From an uncultured Myxococcales bacterium (GTDB taxonomy: Bacteria; Myxococcota_A; Bradymonadia; UBA7976; VGTA01): 64,000 nt of DNA. The position numbers and the translations under genes are program-made. Positions within the stretch are counted from its first letter, which is position 1. Each line of letters starts with the position of its first letter. The notes under the pieces are model-generated. The model searched no databases. It was given only the letters and a program-made list of their open reading frames with translations, and had not been told where the DNA came from. The stretch spans positions 16,780 through 80,779 of the forward strand of contig CAKZRU010000042.1 in the NCBI GenBank assembly GCA_937146725.1, read 5' to 3'. Of this stretch, positions 54,573-63,673 are shown one piece after another.

Positions 54573-55724
54573 TTATGAAGAAGGACGATTTTTAGCAAGA
54601 TAAGCTTGCTTGGCAGGAACAACCTCATGCCCATTAATATAACGTCCTAAACATGAGAGTTCATCCAAATCGCCAAGAGCAACAATGGTCATTCCGGAAA
54701 GCAATTTAAGATTGGGTGGAGGATTAAAAAACTGCTGCCCTTCATGAACAATAGACAGCACCAAGCTGTTACTAACTTGTCGAATACCTGACTTGGAGAG
54801 GATTCGGCCTTCGATTGGGCTATTTGGGGGAATCAAAAATTCTTCAACCGAAAGCTGATTATTTTGGGAATCTCTCACGATTAGATCAATAAAACCAACC
54901 ACCGCTGGCCTCAATAACTCCGAAGCCATACGCATACCACCAATGCTGTTCGGACATACGACCGCATCCGCACCGGCTTTACGCATCTTAGAAGCAGAAC
55001 GCTCATTGGTTGCTCGTGAAATCACCCTTAATTCAGACTTGAGTTGCTTGGCTGTGACAACCACAAAAAGATTATCGCGATCTTGTTTTAAAGCCGCAAC
55101 TACACCAGCAGCACGATCAATACCACAAGCCAAAAGCACCTCATCTTCTGTAGCATCACCCACCAAGCTCATGACCTCTCCACCCAAACGTCGACTCAGG
55201 GTCGCCAAGTTTTCTTCCACATAATCAATGACCACAACTTCCCGACCGGCCTGAAAGAGTTCTGTGACTACATTGTGTCCCACTTCTCCCGCTCCACACA
55301 CAATATAGTGGCCACTAAGGCTTGAAATCTTTTTACCCATTCTGCGTCTCCACATCACTTCCCTTAAATCGCCTTCAATAATAAAAGCGGTCAAAGCTGA
55401 AAGAAAATAAAAGCTGACCCCTAAACCACCCACCATCACAATCATGGTGACAATCAGACCCTCAGTACTCTCTGAAACCGGAATAACCTCTCCATAACCC
55501 ACCGTGGTAATGGTGATTAACACCATATATAGGCATTGCCCCCAAGTCCAAGCACCTTCACCTAAAAACCAAAATGCAATCGTTCCGGCTAAGCACACCA
55601 AATACATGGAAATGCCCGCAAAAATTAATCGACTTAAAGTCGCGCTTTCCGTTGGAATTGGGTAATATGCTTGTTCTAATAGAACTTGTTGAGCGGCAAA
55701 GGATTTAGGCTCTTTCGATTTCAT
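54573..55724 (-). CDS. Two-helix potassium channel with RCK (TrkA-N/TrkA-C) regulatory domain
   Basis: A 383-residue MthK/Kch-like channel. Two membrane helices (about 32-55 and 85-115) flank a pore with selectivity filter TVGYG (residues 74-78). The cytoplasmic RCK domain begins near 130 with HYIVCGAGEVGHNVV and VIDYVEEN for nucleotide binding, then GDATEDEVLLACGI and VVVTAKQLK. A TrkA-C-like domain ends the protein (FLIPPNSPIEGRIL, LLSGMTIVALG). Ligand binding to the RCK ring gates potassium flow across the inner membrane. The ATG at 55724 has no strong ribosome site. Confidence 0.93.
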   Translation of the reverse strand: MKSKEPKSFAAQQVLLEQAYYPIPTESATLSRLIFAGISMYLVCLAGTIAFWFLGEGAWTWGQCLYMVLITITTVGYGEVIPVSESTEGLIVTMIVMVGGLGVSFYFLSALTAFIIEGDLREVMWRRRMGKKISSLSGHYIVCGAGEVGHNVVTELFQAGREVVVIDYVEENLATLSRRLGGEVMSLVGDATEDEVLLACGIDRAAGVVAALKQDRDNLFVVVTAKQLKSELRVISRATNERSASKMRKAGADAVVCPNSIGGMRMASELLRPAVVGFIDLIVRDSQNNQLSVEEFLIPPNSPIEGRILSKSGIRQVSNSLVLSIVHEGQQFFNPPPNLKLLSGMTIVALGDLDELSCLGRYINGHEVVPAKQAYLAKNRPSS

Positions 55725-55970
55725 GCAGATCGCTTAAACTAAAAAGGGTGATAAAGTTCGTGTTGAAGCTAACTAAGTTTTATGAAGCTCGCAATAAAGT
55801 ATACTGACTTTATAAATCATTCGCTTCAAAATAAATTTCTTGTGCTCACTTTGATATCGCTTGCTTCCAATGTTTACATACATTAACCTACATTGACTTT
55901 GATCGAGATGAGTGTTTGTTAGTTACTGAATTCATGTTTCAGTTTTTTATAGGGTTAGCATAGGTTACGA

Positions 55971-58397
55971 ATGAGCTTGTATTGTCAAAACTGTGGTGCT
56001 TTAAATGCTCAAGATCGAGTAAGGTGTTCCGCTTGCTTTCAAAGTCTTGAGCAGGCTAAGTCTCAACCGCCTCAAGATCTTGAGCCACCTTGGAGTAAAT
56101 CCCCACAAGCTCAAAGACCGGCACAAACATCTGTTGCGCCCTTTCCGTCCTCACTACCTCCAACTGCCTCAAACGCACCCACCGGATCACGGCGTCCACA
56201 GTCTAACTCTAGCGCCCCATATACAGGTCTAAAAGCAAGTGATGGCCCCAGTATTGCGCCTAGCATTCCACCCACTCAAATGATTAGCAGCGTCAACTTT
56301 ACCGCACCCGTGCATCAAGTCTCGGCTGATTCAAACTCACCCGCTGAACATCTTTGGTCCTTAAGATCAGATGTAAGTAATCAATTGGCTACCAATTCAT
56401 CCACAGCAACTAAGCGTAGTACATCGGCAAGTTTAGCGCCTCATGTGGCGAGTGGTGAATTGGCACAAATACCTTCAAGAACTTTAGCGCCTGAGCGCCT
56501 AGCACAACTTTATGAAACGCCACAGGTCTTTATTTTTGGAGGTGGGCAAGAGCTAGATGTTTCTTTGAACTCTCGACCTAAAATGCGGGATAGAGTCAAT
56601 GATTTGGTTGAGTTTTGTGAGCCTTTGCTCACCAATCAAGTGAAAGAAGCTTCGATCTTTTTAGCTTTTGAATTACCGCCTCGATCTTGGCTACAAGCCT
56701 TAAGCGATTTAAGGCCTGATGGAGAGATTCTGATTTGGCTCTCACAATGGCCAGAGGGTAAAAAAGGAACTCAACTTGGTGAAAATCAAACCTCAGCTTT
56801 TTTCTATGGTGAAGAAGGTCTAATTGAGCTTGCTGTGACTCTTTACCGTTTGGCGCCCTTTTCCATTGAAGAAAGACCCAATGATAATTGGTGGTCAGAA
56901 GTTCACTTAAGAGCGAGTTTAGTGGAGGTGGAGCACTTTCAACGTCTTTTAGCTCAACCGGAAATAGATCATTACTTAGTCACGTTATTTGCACAGCGAA
57001 TGAGGCGTTGGGCTCGAGTCGCCAAAGATCCTCATTGGATGCGTTTGGCTCAGTCTAGCCAGCTGCTGAGTAATTATCTAAGTCAAGGCCAGCATGCTCT
57101 GAGTGCATTACAATTTTCAGCACCGGCCGGTGGGTCCATAGAAGAGGTTTTTTACGCGGCTGAAGACCTTTTATGTAAGGAATTACTCAGTCGCTCTGTG
57201 ACTCATAGAACACAATTTAAAGTCGCATGTGTGACAACTTTACGCAATGATCACCCTGAATTGGGCGAACTTTTAGAGCAGTTTGGTGCTGAAATTATGT
57301 GGTTTAAGCATCCACAAGCCTTATTAGATAGAGTGAGTGAACACTATTTTCACTGGTGCTTTCTCACCGAATATGTCGGTCCTTGGGATGGCTTTGATCT
57401 GGCCCAAGAGGCTCGTTCTAGAGCGAGTCATCTTAAAATCTCAATGAGTGTTTTTGCCCGACGTACTCATATTTTAGCCCGAGCTGAACACTTAGCGATT
57501 GACTTACTCCTATATCCAAGTGATCCAACAAGTTATCAGGTGATCACTTTGAACAGAGCTTTACGCAATAGAAGCGCTTCAAGCAATGATGGACAAGATG
57601 GCTTATTAAAGCGACTAGCTGTGATTCAAGAAGCGCAAGGAAAACAAGGCTTACCCAAGCGAACCGGGGTGGTTTTATTGAGCACAGGCAATGACCAACC
57701 TTGGCTGCCTCAGTGGATCCAAGAGCTTGAATTATTACGCCAAGAACATATGCCTAAAAGTTTAGCCTCGCTTAATCTTAACGAAACAACAATTGCCTTT
57801 CCTTTGGCCATTGACCAAGAAGAACCGGTCAAAACTTTCCTGCTTCATGCAAGAGCTACAATTTCAAAAGAGCTCAAGGCAGGCGTTGTTTTAAATCAAG
57901 GGGTTAGGGCACCGGAAAGTAGTTTAGCTGATGCCCTTAGACGCTTGGATTGGTCTTTAATCCATAGTTTAGACTTAACCCTTGGTTGGTGGAGAAGTAA
58001 TTTAGAAAATGCTTCCGGACTTAGCGCTCATGGCGCTCAAATGTTAATTGTGGATTCTGATCCAACGAGTTCCGATCTTTTAAGATATTTTAGTGAAAGA
58101 GCAGGTTTGATGGTGAACACACTCAACAGTGGGCAAGCAGCGATAGAATTACTTGATCGTCTACAATATCCACCACAACTCATCGTGGTCGAGTGTACTT
58201 TGCCTTTTATTGATGGTTTTCAAGTACTTGAAGCTTCACAAAAGCTTACAAAAAGTCGGCCAAAGGTCATTATGACCTCGGCTCTTAAACGTGATGATCT
58301 TATCGAAAAAGCCTTTGAGAATGGAGCGAGCGATTTCATATATAAGCCTTACAACATGGCGGAAGTAATGGCCCGTGTTGTCCATGCTTTATCTTAA
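55971..58397 (+). CDS. Zinc-ribbon protein with C-terminal pseudo-receiver domain (Glu in place of phospho-Asp)
   Basis: An 808-residue cytoplasmic protein. It opens with a zinc ribbon (C5, C8, C19, C22 in LYCQNCG and RCSACF). A Ser/Pro/Ala/Gln-rich linker runs to about 175, followed by an alpha/beta region (about 180-670) that I do not recognise. Residues about 688-808 form a receiver fold: acidic D695 and D697 in MLIVDSDP, Thr in IMTSAL, and K792 in FIYKPYN. At the phospho-acceptor position the sequence is VVECTLPFIDG, with E741 where Asp is expected. Glu is a phospho-mimic, so the domain may be locked active or act as a docking module. First gene of a polysaccharide-type cluster. Confidence 0.8.
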   Translation: MSLYCQNCGALNAQDRVRCSACFQSLEQAKSQPPQDLEPPWSKSPQAQRPAQTSVAPFPSSLPPTASNAPTGSRRPQSNSSAPYTGLKASDGPSIAPSIPPTQMISSVNFTAPVHQVSADSNSPAEHLWSLRSDVSNQLATNSSTATKRSTSASLAPHVASGELAQIPSRTLAPERLAQLYETPQVFIFGGGQELDVSLNSRPKMRDRVNDLVEFCEPLLTNQVKEASIFLAFELPPRSWLQALSDLRPDGEILIWLSQWPEGKKGTQLGENQTSAFFYGEEGLIELAVTLYRLAPFSIEERPNDNWWSEVHLRASLVEVEHFQRLLAQPEIDHYLVTLFAQRMRRWARVAKDPHWMRLAQSSQLLSNYLSQGQHALSALQFSAPAGGSIEEVFYAAEDLLCKELLSRSVTHRTQFKVACVTTLRNDHPELGELLEQFGAEIMWFKHPQALLDRVSEHYFHWCFLTEYVGPWDGFDLAQEARSRASHLKISMSVFARRTHILARAEHLAIDLLLYPSDPTSYQVITLNRALRNRSASSNDGQDGLLKRLAVIQEAQGKQGLPKRTGVVLLSTGNDQPWLPQWIQELELLRQEHMPKSLASLNLNETTIAFPLAIDQEEPVKTFLLHARATISKELKAGVVLNQGVRAPESSLADALRRLDWSLIHSLDLTLGWWRSNLENASGLSAHGAQMLIVDSDPTSSDLLRYFSERAGLMVNTLNSGQAAIELLDRLQYPPQLIVVECTLPFIDGFQVLEASQKLTKSRPKVIMTSALKRDDLIEKAFENGASDFIYKPYNMAEVMARVVHALS

Positions 58398-58429
58398 GAC
58401 TTTATTCTGTGTTCAAAGAGTATTTCATC

Positions 58430-59311
58430 ATGAGTAAGGTCATCGAGTATAAGCGAGATATAGGTAAGGCTAAATGCGTATGGAATAGGATACTATTTGG
58501 CATATTTATATTCTTAAGTTTTGGTTTATTGAGTCAAAGTTTAGCCCATGCTTCACCACCTCAACATCGGGTCGATTTATCAAGTGCCTACACCAGCATA
58601 GATGTGGGGGATTGGCAGATGCTTAATGCGAGTTATAGCTATACTTTGCATAAGCCAACGCAAGCGCTGGATAGTTTTACAACAGGTTTGGGCGCTCGGA
58701 TTTTAAGAAGAGAGTTTCCAACGATTGCTCCAAGTGATGTTTCCTTACTGCTTCCTTTGTATCTTCAGGTTAAAAACTTTGGCCTTGAATGTTGGGGAGA
58801 ATGGGCCTCAGAGCCTAGCTTTGTCCCTAAATATTCAGTATTACTGAGTCCATCTTGGCGGATCTCTAGTCTAAAAAGTGCTCTACACTTTACTTATCGG
58901 TATGCTCAATATGCGATTGCTCAAGCTCAAGTATATACGCCGGGAGTTTCATGGAACGATCCTCAACTGGGATGGAAAGCGGGCCTTTTCTTATATATTA
59001 CTCAGCCAGAGTTTGGAGAGACTTTTTATACACCTCAAGCTCGTATTGAACGGTATTTTACCTATTATTGGCGCAGTGAGCTTTGGGTCACCTATGGCTA
59101 TGAAACCTTAAACGATCGCTTTGTAGACCCGGCCCGCCAAGCTCCACAGCTAAGTTTTTATCTTCAGCTTAAGCATTTACTCAGTGATTATAGCGGTGTG
59201 AATCTTGGACTTTCTTGGGTGAAGTTTTTACCACCGAATCAGCTCATTGCCCAAGAGCGTTTTAATCGAGATCGACTCGAGCTATCTATCCGCAGTTTCT
59301 TTCGATTTTAG
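58430..59311 (+). CDS. YaiO-like outer-membrane beta-barrel protein
   Basis: A 293-residue exported protein (start ATG 58430; a GTG at 58409 would add seven residues). The signal peptide spans about 1-42, ending AHASPP. The mature part consists of alternating amphipathic strands (VDLSSAYTSIDVGDWQMLNASYSYTL; WRSELWVTYGYETL) and ends in Phe (SIRSFFRF), as for outer-membrane barrels. The pattern resembles YaiO, which in E. coli lies beside a family 2 glycosyltransferase gene. It could secrete a polysaccharide. It lies 32 bases after the zinc-ribbon gene. Confidence 0.75.
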   Translation: MSKVIEYKRDIGKAKCVWNRILFGIFIFLSFGLLSQSLAHASPPQHRVDLSSAYTSIDVGDWQMLNASYSYTLHKPTQALDSFTTGLGARILRREFPTIAPSDVSLLLPLYLQVKNFGLECWGEWASEPSFVPKYSVLLSPSWRISSLKSALHFTYRYAQYAIAQAQVYTPGVSWNDPQLGWKAGLFLYITQPEFGETFYTPQARIERYFTYYWRSELWVTYGYETLNDRFVDPARQAPQLSFYLQLKHLLSDYSGVNLGLSWVKFLPPNQLIAQERFNRDRLELSIRSFFRF

Positions 59312-59380
59312 CAGGGGATAATACTTTCAATGAGCTCTTTAAAAATCAAGAAAATTGCTTTGTGAATATGGATTAAACCA

Positions 59381-60655
59381 ATGAGTTTAGATTTAAGTTT
59401 ATACATTAGAGATCCACTTTATCGCTTAGCAGTTTGGATTATCGTAGCTCAATTCTTTTTTATTGCGGGAGCTGCTCTTATTGCTGGGGTGATAAGATGG
59501 ATTAAACCCAAATGGGATGCACGGCGAGAGCAAGAGCAGTCTAAAGCCCGTCAAAGTATTTTAAAGCTTTTAAATGCTGATCTTGATCCTAAAATTGAGG
59601 CTGAAGATGCTCAAAGACTTTTAGAGGAAGCTTCACTTCGATCGGTGATTAATGCTTTTGAACAGGTTGTTACTCGTTTGGGAGAAGTAGAGCAGAGACA
59701 GTTAAGGGCTTCTAGTATTGCTCTATCGATTGAAAAGCATGCCTTAAGATTGGCCAAATCGTGGTGGTGGTGGCGTCGTTTTGAGGGGGTTTTACTATTA
59801 CGCAGTGTTGGCACTGAAAGCTCAGAAGAACTTTTGGTGAGACTTCTTCGTGATCCTCATCCCACAGTTTCATTTTATGCGGCTTGGGCTTTAGCTAGGG
59901 TCTCACCTATTCGTGGTTTAGATGAGCTTGTCCATTATATTGACATTAAAGGTGCTTATCAGACCGAGACAAGGTCACAATTGAAGCTTTCGTTTTCTCA
60001 ACAAGTGACCCTGCTGAAAGAGTTAAAATTACAACATCTGACTCAAGAAGAGCTAGAAACCTTGTTTGATCAGTTATCTCCAACACTTAAGCCGGTGATG
60101 ATTGAAGCTTTGATACAATCAGGTCGAGGCCAAGCTATCCCTATGGTGAGACGTGGGATACATTCAAGTGATATGGAGGTTCGAGTTGCTTCTTATAAGG
60201 CGGCGGCAACCTCTCGCTTAAGTTTAACAGAGGCAGAATTAAAAAAAGGTTTAAAAGATCCTTTTTGGCCGGTGCGCGCTCAGGCAGCTAAGGCTGTGGG
60301 TGTATTACGCGCTATAAATCTTGTTCCGCATTTATGCGAATGCTTAGCTGATAGTCAGTGGTGGGTAAGAAACAATAGCGCTCACAGTTTGGTACAACTT
60401 GGAGAAAGCGGGATTGAAGCCTTGAGTTATATCTCGCAATTTGGGGAGGATCGCTTTGCAAGAGATATTGCTCGCCTAGTGTTAAATGAGGCCATTATGA
60501 GTCAAGATCGAACCGTGATGAATGCCTTAAACTCTCAGCCGGTTCGCGTTTTACCTAAGCGCTCATCTACCGGCGAAGCAACAGTGCTTAAACAAGAGCG
60601 TTCATCTGCCTTATTAACCACAGAAATCACCGCTTTGGGTATAAATCAGAGTTAG
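59381..60655 (+). CDS. Membrane-anchored HEAT-repeat protein
   Basis: A 424-residue protein with one N-terminal membrane helix (about 15-37), then a basic cytoplasmic segment. Residues 100-390 are HEAT/PBS-lyase-like helical repeats with conserved Arg and Pro turns (LLRDPHPTVSFYAAWALARV, SSDMEVRVASYKAAAT, KDPFWPVRAQAAKAVGVL, ADSQWWVRNNSAHSLVQLG). HEAT repeats bind proteins; here it may link the glycosyltransferase to other parts of the export machine. The tail of about 40 residues is disordered. It lies between the barrel gene (69 bases) and the glycosyltransferase gene (47 bases). Confidence 0.78.
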   Translation: MSLDLSLYIRDPLYRLAVWIIVAQFFFIAGAALIAGVIRWIKPKWDARREQEQSKARQSILKLLNADLDPKIEAEDAQRLLEEASLRSVINAFEQVVTRLGEVEQRQLRASSIALSIEKHALRLAKSWWWWRRFEGVLLLRSVGTESSEELLVRLLRDPHPTVSFYAAWALARVSPIRGLDELVHYIDIKGAYQTETRSQLKLSFSQQVTLLKELKLQHLTQEELETLFDQLSPTLKPVMIEALIQSGRGQAIPMVRRGIHSSDMEVRVASYKAAATSRLSLTEAELKKGLKDPFWPVRAQAAKAVGVLRAINLVPHLCECLADSQWWVRNNSAHSLVQLGESGIEALSYISQFGEDRFARDIARLVLNEAIMSQDRTVMNALNSQPVRVLPKRSSTGEATVLKQERSSALLTTEITALGINQS

Positions 60656-60702
60656 TTTTAGTCTTAGCTTTCGCGAGCATAAATGAATCAAGGGAAATCA
60701 TC

Positions 60703-62103
60703 ATGGAGTCGATCATCGTTTTTACAGACTGGTTTTTTCTCAGTTACTTCTTTGTGCTTAATTCGGCCTATGCCATGCTGATCTTGCTTTCTTTTAGAGA
60801 AGTACTTGTCGAAAAGTTAAGCTTTAGTCGTAGTGTTTTACTTGAGGCTTCTTCCGATCGTTATACACCACCCATTTCGATCATTGCGCCTGCATATAAT
60901 GAAGAAGCAACCATTTTAACCTCTGTGCAAGCCCTGCTTTCTCTGAATTATCCAGAGTTTGAAGTGATCGTTGTTAATGATGCATCCAAGGATAATACAC
61001 TCAATTTATTGATTGAGCGCTTTCAGCTTTATCATGTTGAACCGATTTTTCGTTATCAGGTCAAAACCGCAGAAGTGAAAGCGATTTATCGCTCAACCTT
61101 GTTTAAAAATCTAACGGTTGTTGACAAGCATAATGGAGGTAAGGCCGACGCCTTAAACTGCGGTTTAAATGTTGCTAAATATACGCTCTTTTGTGGCATT
61201 GATGCTGATACTCTCATTTTGCCAAATGCCCTATTGCAACTCGCTAGACCCTTTATTCAGGACCCAAGCCGAACAGTGGTTTCAGGTGGTACAATTCGCA
61301 TTGCCAATGCCTGTTCGATTAGTCATGGCCAAATTGATGAGGTCAGATTACCCAAAAATATATGGGCTAACTTTCAAATCGTTGAATATCTACGCGCCTT
61401 TCTTTTTGGACGTATCGGATGGAATGCCATCGGAGGCACTTTGATTATTTCCGGTGCTTTTGGCTTATTTAGAAAAGATGTCGTGATTGCGGCAGGAGGA
61501 TATGCCTCTGATTCAGTGGGTGAAGATATGGAGCTCATTGTGAGGATTCACAGAAAACTGAGAGAGGAAAAACGTCCTTATCAAATTCGCTTTGTGTGGG
61601 AGTCTGTTTGTTATACAGAGGTACCGGAAAGTGGACAGATTCTATCTAGGCAAAGAGATCGGTGGCAGCGCGGTCTCATCGACTCTTTATGGAGACATCG
61701 ACGTATGTTTTTTAATCCTAAATATGGGGTTATTGGCATGGTCTCTTTTCCCTTTTTTCTTTTCTTTGAGCTACTCGGTCCATTGGTTGAATTATTAGGC
61801 CTGATCATGATTTCCGTAAGTTATATGATTGGCTATCTCGATATTGGCTTTATGCTTTTATTTATCAGTGTTTCCATGCTTTTTGGCAGTATGATCAGTG
61901 TGGGGACTTTAATTTTAGAGGAATTGACCTTTGGCTTATATCCTGGTTGGAAAAGTCTTGCACAAATGGTTGCCTATGCCTTTTTAGAGAATCTTGGCTA
62001 TCGGCAATTAACGCTTAGCTGGCGCTTGAGAGGGATTTGGGGCGCAATCAAGGGAGATCATGGTTGGGGTGAAATGGTTCGTAAAGGATTTGGTAGTCAA
62101 TGA
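60703..62103 (+). CDS. Membrane glycosyltransferase family 2 (processive polysaccharide synthase-like)
   Basis: A 466-residue membrane enzyme. One helix precedes the catalytic domain (about 12-33) and three or four follow it (about 345-440). The GT-A core has PAYNEEAT, D93 in VVNDASKDN, the metal DxD (D167 and D169 in GIDADT), the acceptor-site GED (E271-D272) and QRDRW (314-318, QxxRW). These are the marks of processive synthases such as BcsA, PgaC and hyaluronan synthase. It should polymerise a nucleotide-sugar across the inner membrane. No PilZ domain is seen. AGGGA precedes ATG 60703. The next gene overlaps its stop. Confidence 0.92.
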   Translation: MESIIVFTDWFFLSYFFVLNSAYAMLILLSFREVLVEKLSFSRSVLLEASSDRYTPPISIIAPAYNEEATILTSVQALLSLNYPEFEVIVVNDASKDNTLNLLIERFQLYHVEPIFRYQVKTAEVKAIYRSTLFKNLTVVDKHNGGKADALNCGLNVAKYTLFCGIDADTLILPNALLQLARPFIQDPSRTVVSGGTIRIANACSISHGQIDEVRLPKNIWANFQIVEYLRAFLFGRIGWNAIGGTLIISGAFGLFRKDVVIAAGGYASDSVGEDMELIVRIHRKLREEKRPYQIRFVWESVCYTEVPESGQILSRQRDRWQRGLIDSLWRHRRMFFNPKYGVIGMVSFPFFLFFELLGPLVELLGLIMISVSYMIGYLDIGFMLLFISVSMLFGSMISVGTLILEELTFGLYPGWKSLAQMVAYAFLENLGYRQLTLSWRLRGIWGAIKGDHGWGEMVRKGFGSQ

Positions 62104-63584
62104 TTGCTTCATTAAGACGTTTTCTCATCTTTATATTAATTGTGACAGCACCACTTTGGATCAGCGCTTTATATTGGTATAGTCAACCTAAATTGCCTCT
62201 GAAGCTTTCCTTAGTTGATTATACTGTACCCTATGATAATTATGCTGAGCACAGTGCTTCAATTTGGGCATTTAATCACTTAAAGTTGACTCCACCTCCA
62301 CCAATTTCTGTACACGCTGATCACTCTCAAACTCGATTGAGTGAACTTGCTCAAGAAAGCTTAAAAGGGAAAACCAAGCCATCAAGTCAGACAAGCAATC
62401 AAGCCCCCATAAAAGAATGGGCTACTCAAGAGCATTATACGGGCCCAGAACCTTTTAAGCCTTATATTCAGCGCCGACTCAGTCATACTTACCCACTTCA
62501 GTACTTACAGCAAAACCAAGGTATTCCCTATGACCTCATTTATATTGCTGATACCTACGGGGTGTATCGAGAGGACTTTACCCAAACCATTGAAAAAGAT
62601 GGCAAGCAGATCAAAGTCAGTAGCTCGACAGATCCGGAGCTTTTGAAAACCTTATTTGATGAGGGGGAAATCGATGTACACATGGACTTCTCTAAGCTGA
62701 TTTTTGGTGGCTTATCAGAGGCAGATTTAGATGTTCTCGAAGCACATGCCAAACAACAAGGAGACTTGTTTTTTGAGTTCAATGCCTTTTGCGATCCAAC
62801 CCCGCCAGCCGTAAGACAGAGGGCAGAAAATCTTGTTGGCCTTGACTGGACTGGATGGTCCGGACGCTTTTTACCCGATCCTCATGATAAGGATGATGCA
62901 CCTCATTGGCTTGAACGTTTATATAAAAAGCAATTTCCTAATCAAGAACTCCCTAAAAAACCTAGCCTTTTACTTGCGCATCGTGATGGGCGAGTATACT
63001 TGATTGAAAGTGATGAAGAAGCTCAAGAGGTTTTGCCAACCTTACATATCAAAGCAAAGTTTAAAGATCGCTTTCCTATGGTAAATACGCCATATTATTA
63101 CTTTTGGTTTGCGATTATGCAGCCTCAAAAAGCGACTGACACTGATCTAAAAAAGCAGAAGACTCAAAAAACAGAAGTGTTGGCAGAGATTCATTTGCAT
63201 GCGCCTAATAAATTAAAAGACATTTATAAACTACTAGACATTCCCAATAAGATTCCTTTACTTACCGAATCTATTGTGGGGCATTCACATCGTTTTCATT
63301 TAAGTATTGACGGAAGCGATATTCGCGAAAATCTAGGGACGTATTCTTATTCGGGCTTATCATTTCTTAACTCTATTTCAAGGCGAAATAGAGGCGTGAG
63401 TGTGAATCAAAGACAGGTCTTTTGGCAATTTTACTTGCCTATGTTGAGAACGATTTTATGGGAGCGTAGTCAGGCAAGATACAGCGACTTTCCTAAACCA
63501 TTTTGGCAAAGGGCATTGGAGTCTGTCTCACAGATATTACCGATAAGCCAGACTAAAAAAAGCAAGACTGATTTGAAGAAATAA
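62100..63584 (+). CDS. Membrane-anchored unknown protein coupled to the glycosyltransferase gene
   Basis: A 494-residue protein whose ATG overlaps the glycosyltransferase stop (ATGA), implying coupled translation. One N-terminal helix (about 7-27) anchors it in the membrane with the body outside. The region around residues 140-260 (YDLIYIADTYGVYREDF, FGGLSEADLDVLEAHAKQQGDLFFEFNAF) looks like an amidotransferase-like alpha/beta fold, an uncertain match. A later part (about 310-440) is beta-rich with several aromatic residues. No sugar-modifying motif is clear. It may act on or guide the polymer in the periplasm. Confidence 0.68.
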   Translation: MIASLRRFLIFILIVTAPLWISALYWYSQPKLPLKLSLVDYTVPYDNYAEHSASIWAFNHLKLTPPPPISVHADHSQTRLSELAQESLKGKTKPSSQTSNQAPIKEWATQEHYTGPEPFKPYIQRRLSHTYPLQYLQQNQGIPYDLIYIADTYGVYREDFTQTIEKDGKQIKVSSSTDPELLKTLFDEGEIDVHMDFSKLIFGGLSEADLDVLEAHAKQQGDLFFEFNAFCDPTPPAVRQRAENLVGLDWTGWSGRFLPDPHDKDDAPHWLERLYKKQFPNQELPKKPSLLLAHRDGRVYLIESDEEAQEVLPTLHIKAKFKDRFPMVNTPYYYFWFAIMQPQKATDTDLKKQKTQKTEVLAEIHLHAPNKLKDIYKLLDIPNKIPLLTESIVGHSHRFHLSIDGSDIRENLGTYSYSGLSFLNSISRRNRGVSVNQRQVFWQFYLPMLRTILWERSQARYSDFPKPFWQRALESVSQILPISQTKKSKTDLKK

Positions 63585-63673
63585 ACTCTTGTTGAGCAGA
63601 AAGACTTAACCAAGAAACAGTCAATCAAAGCCTTGATATTCATGAGTCCAAACTTTCTTCAAAGTATAAACTC

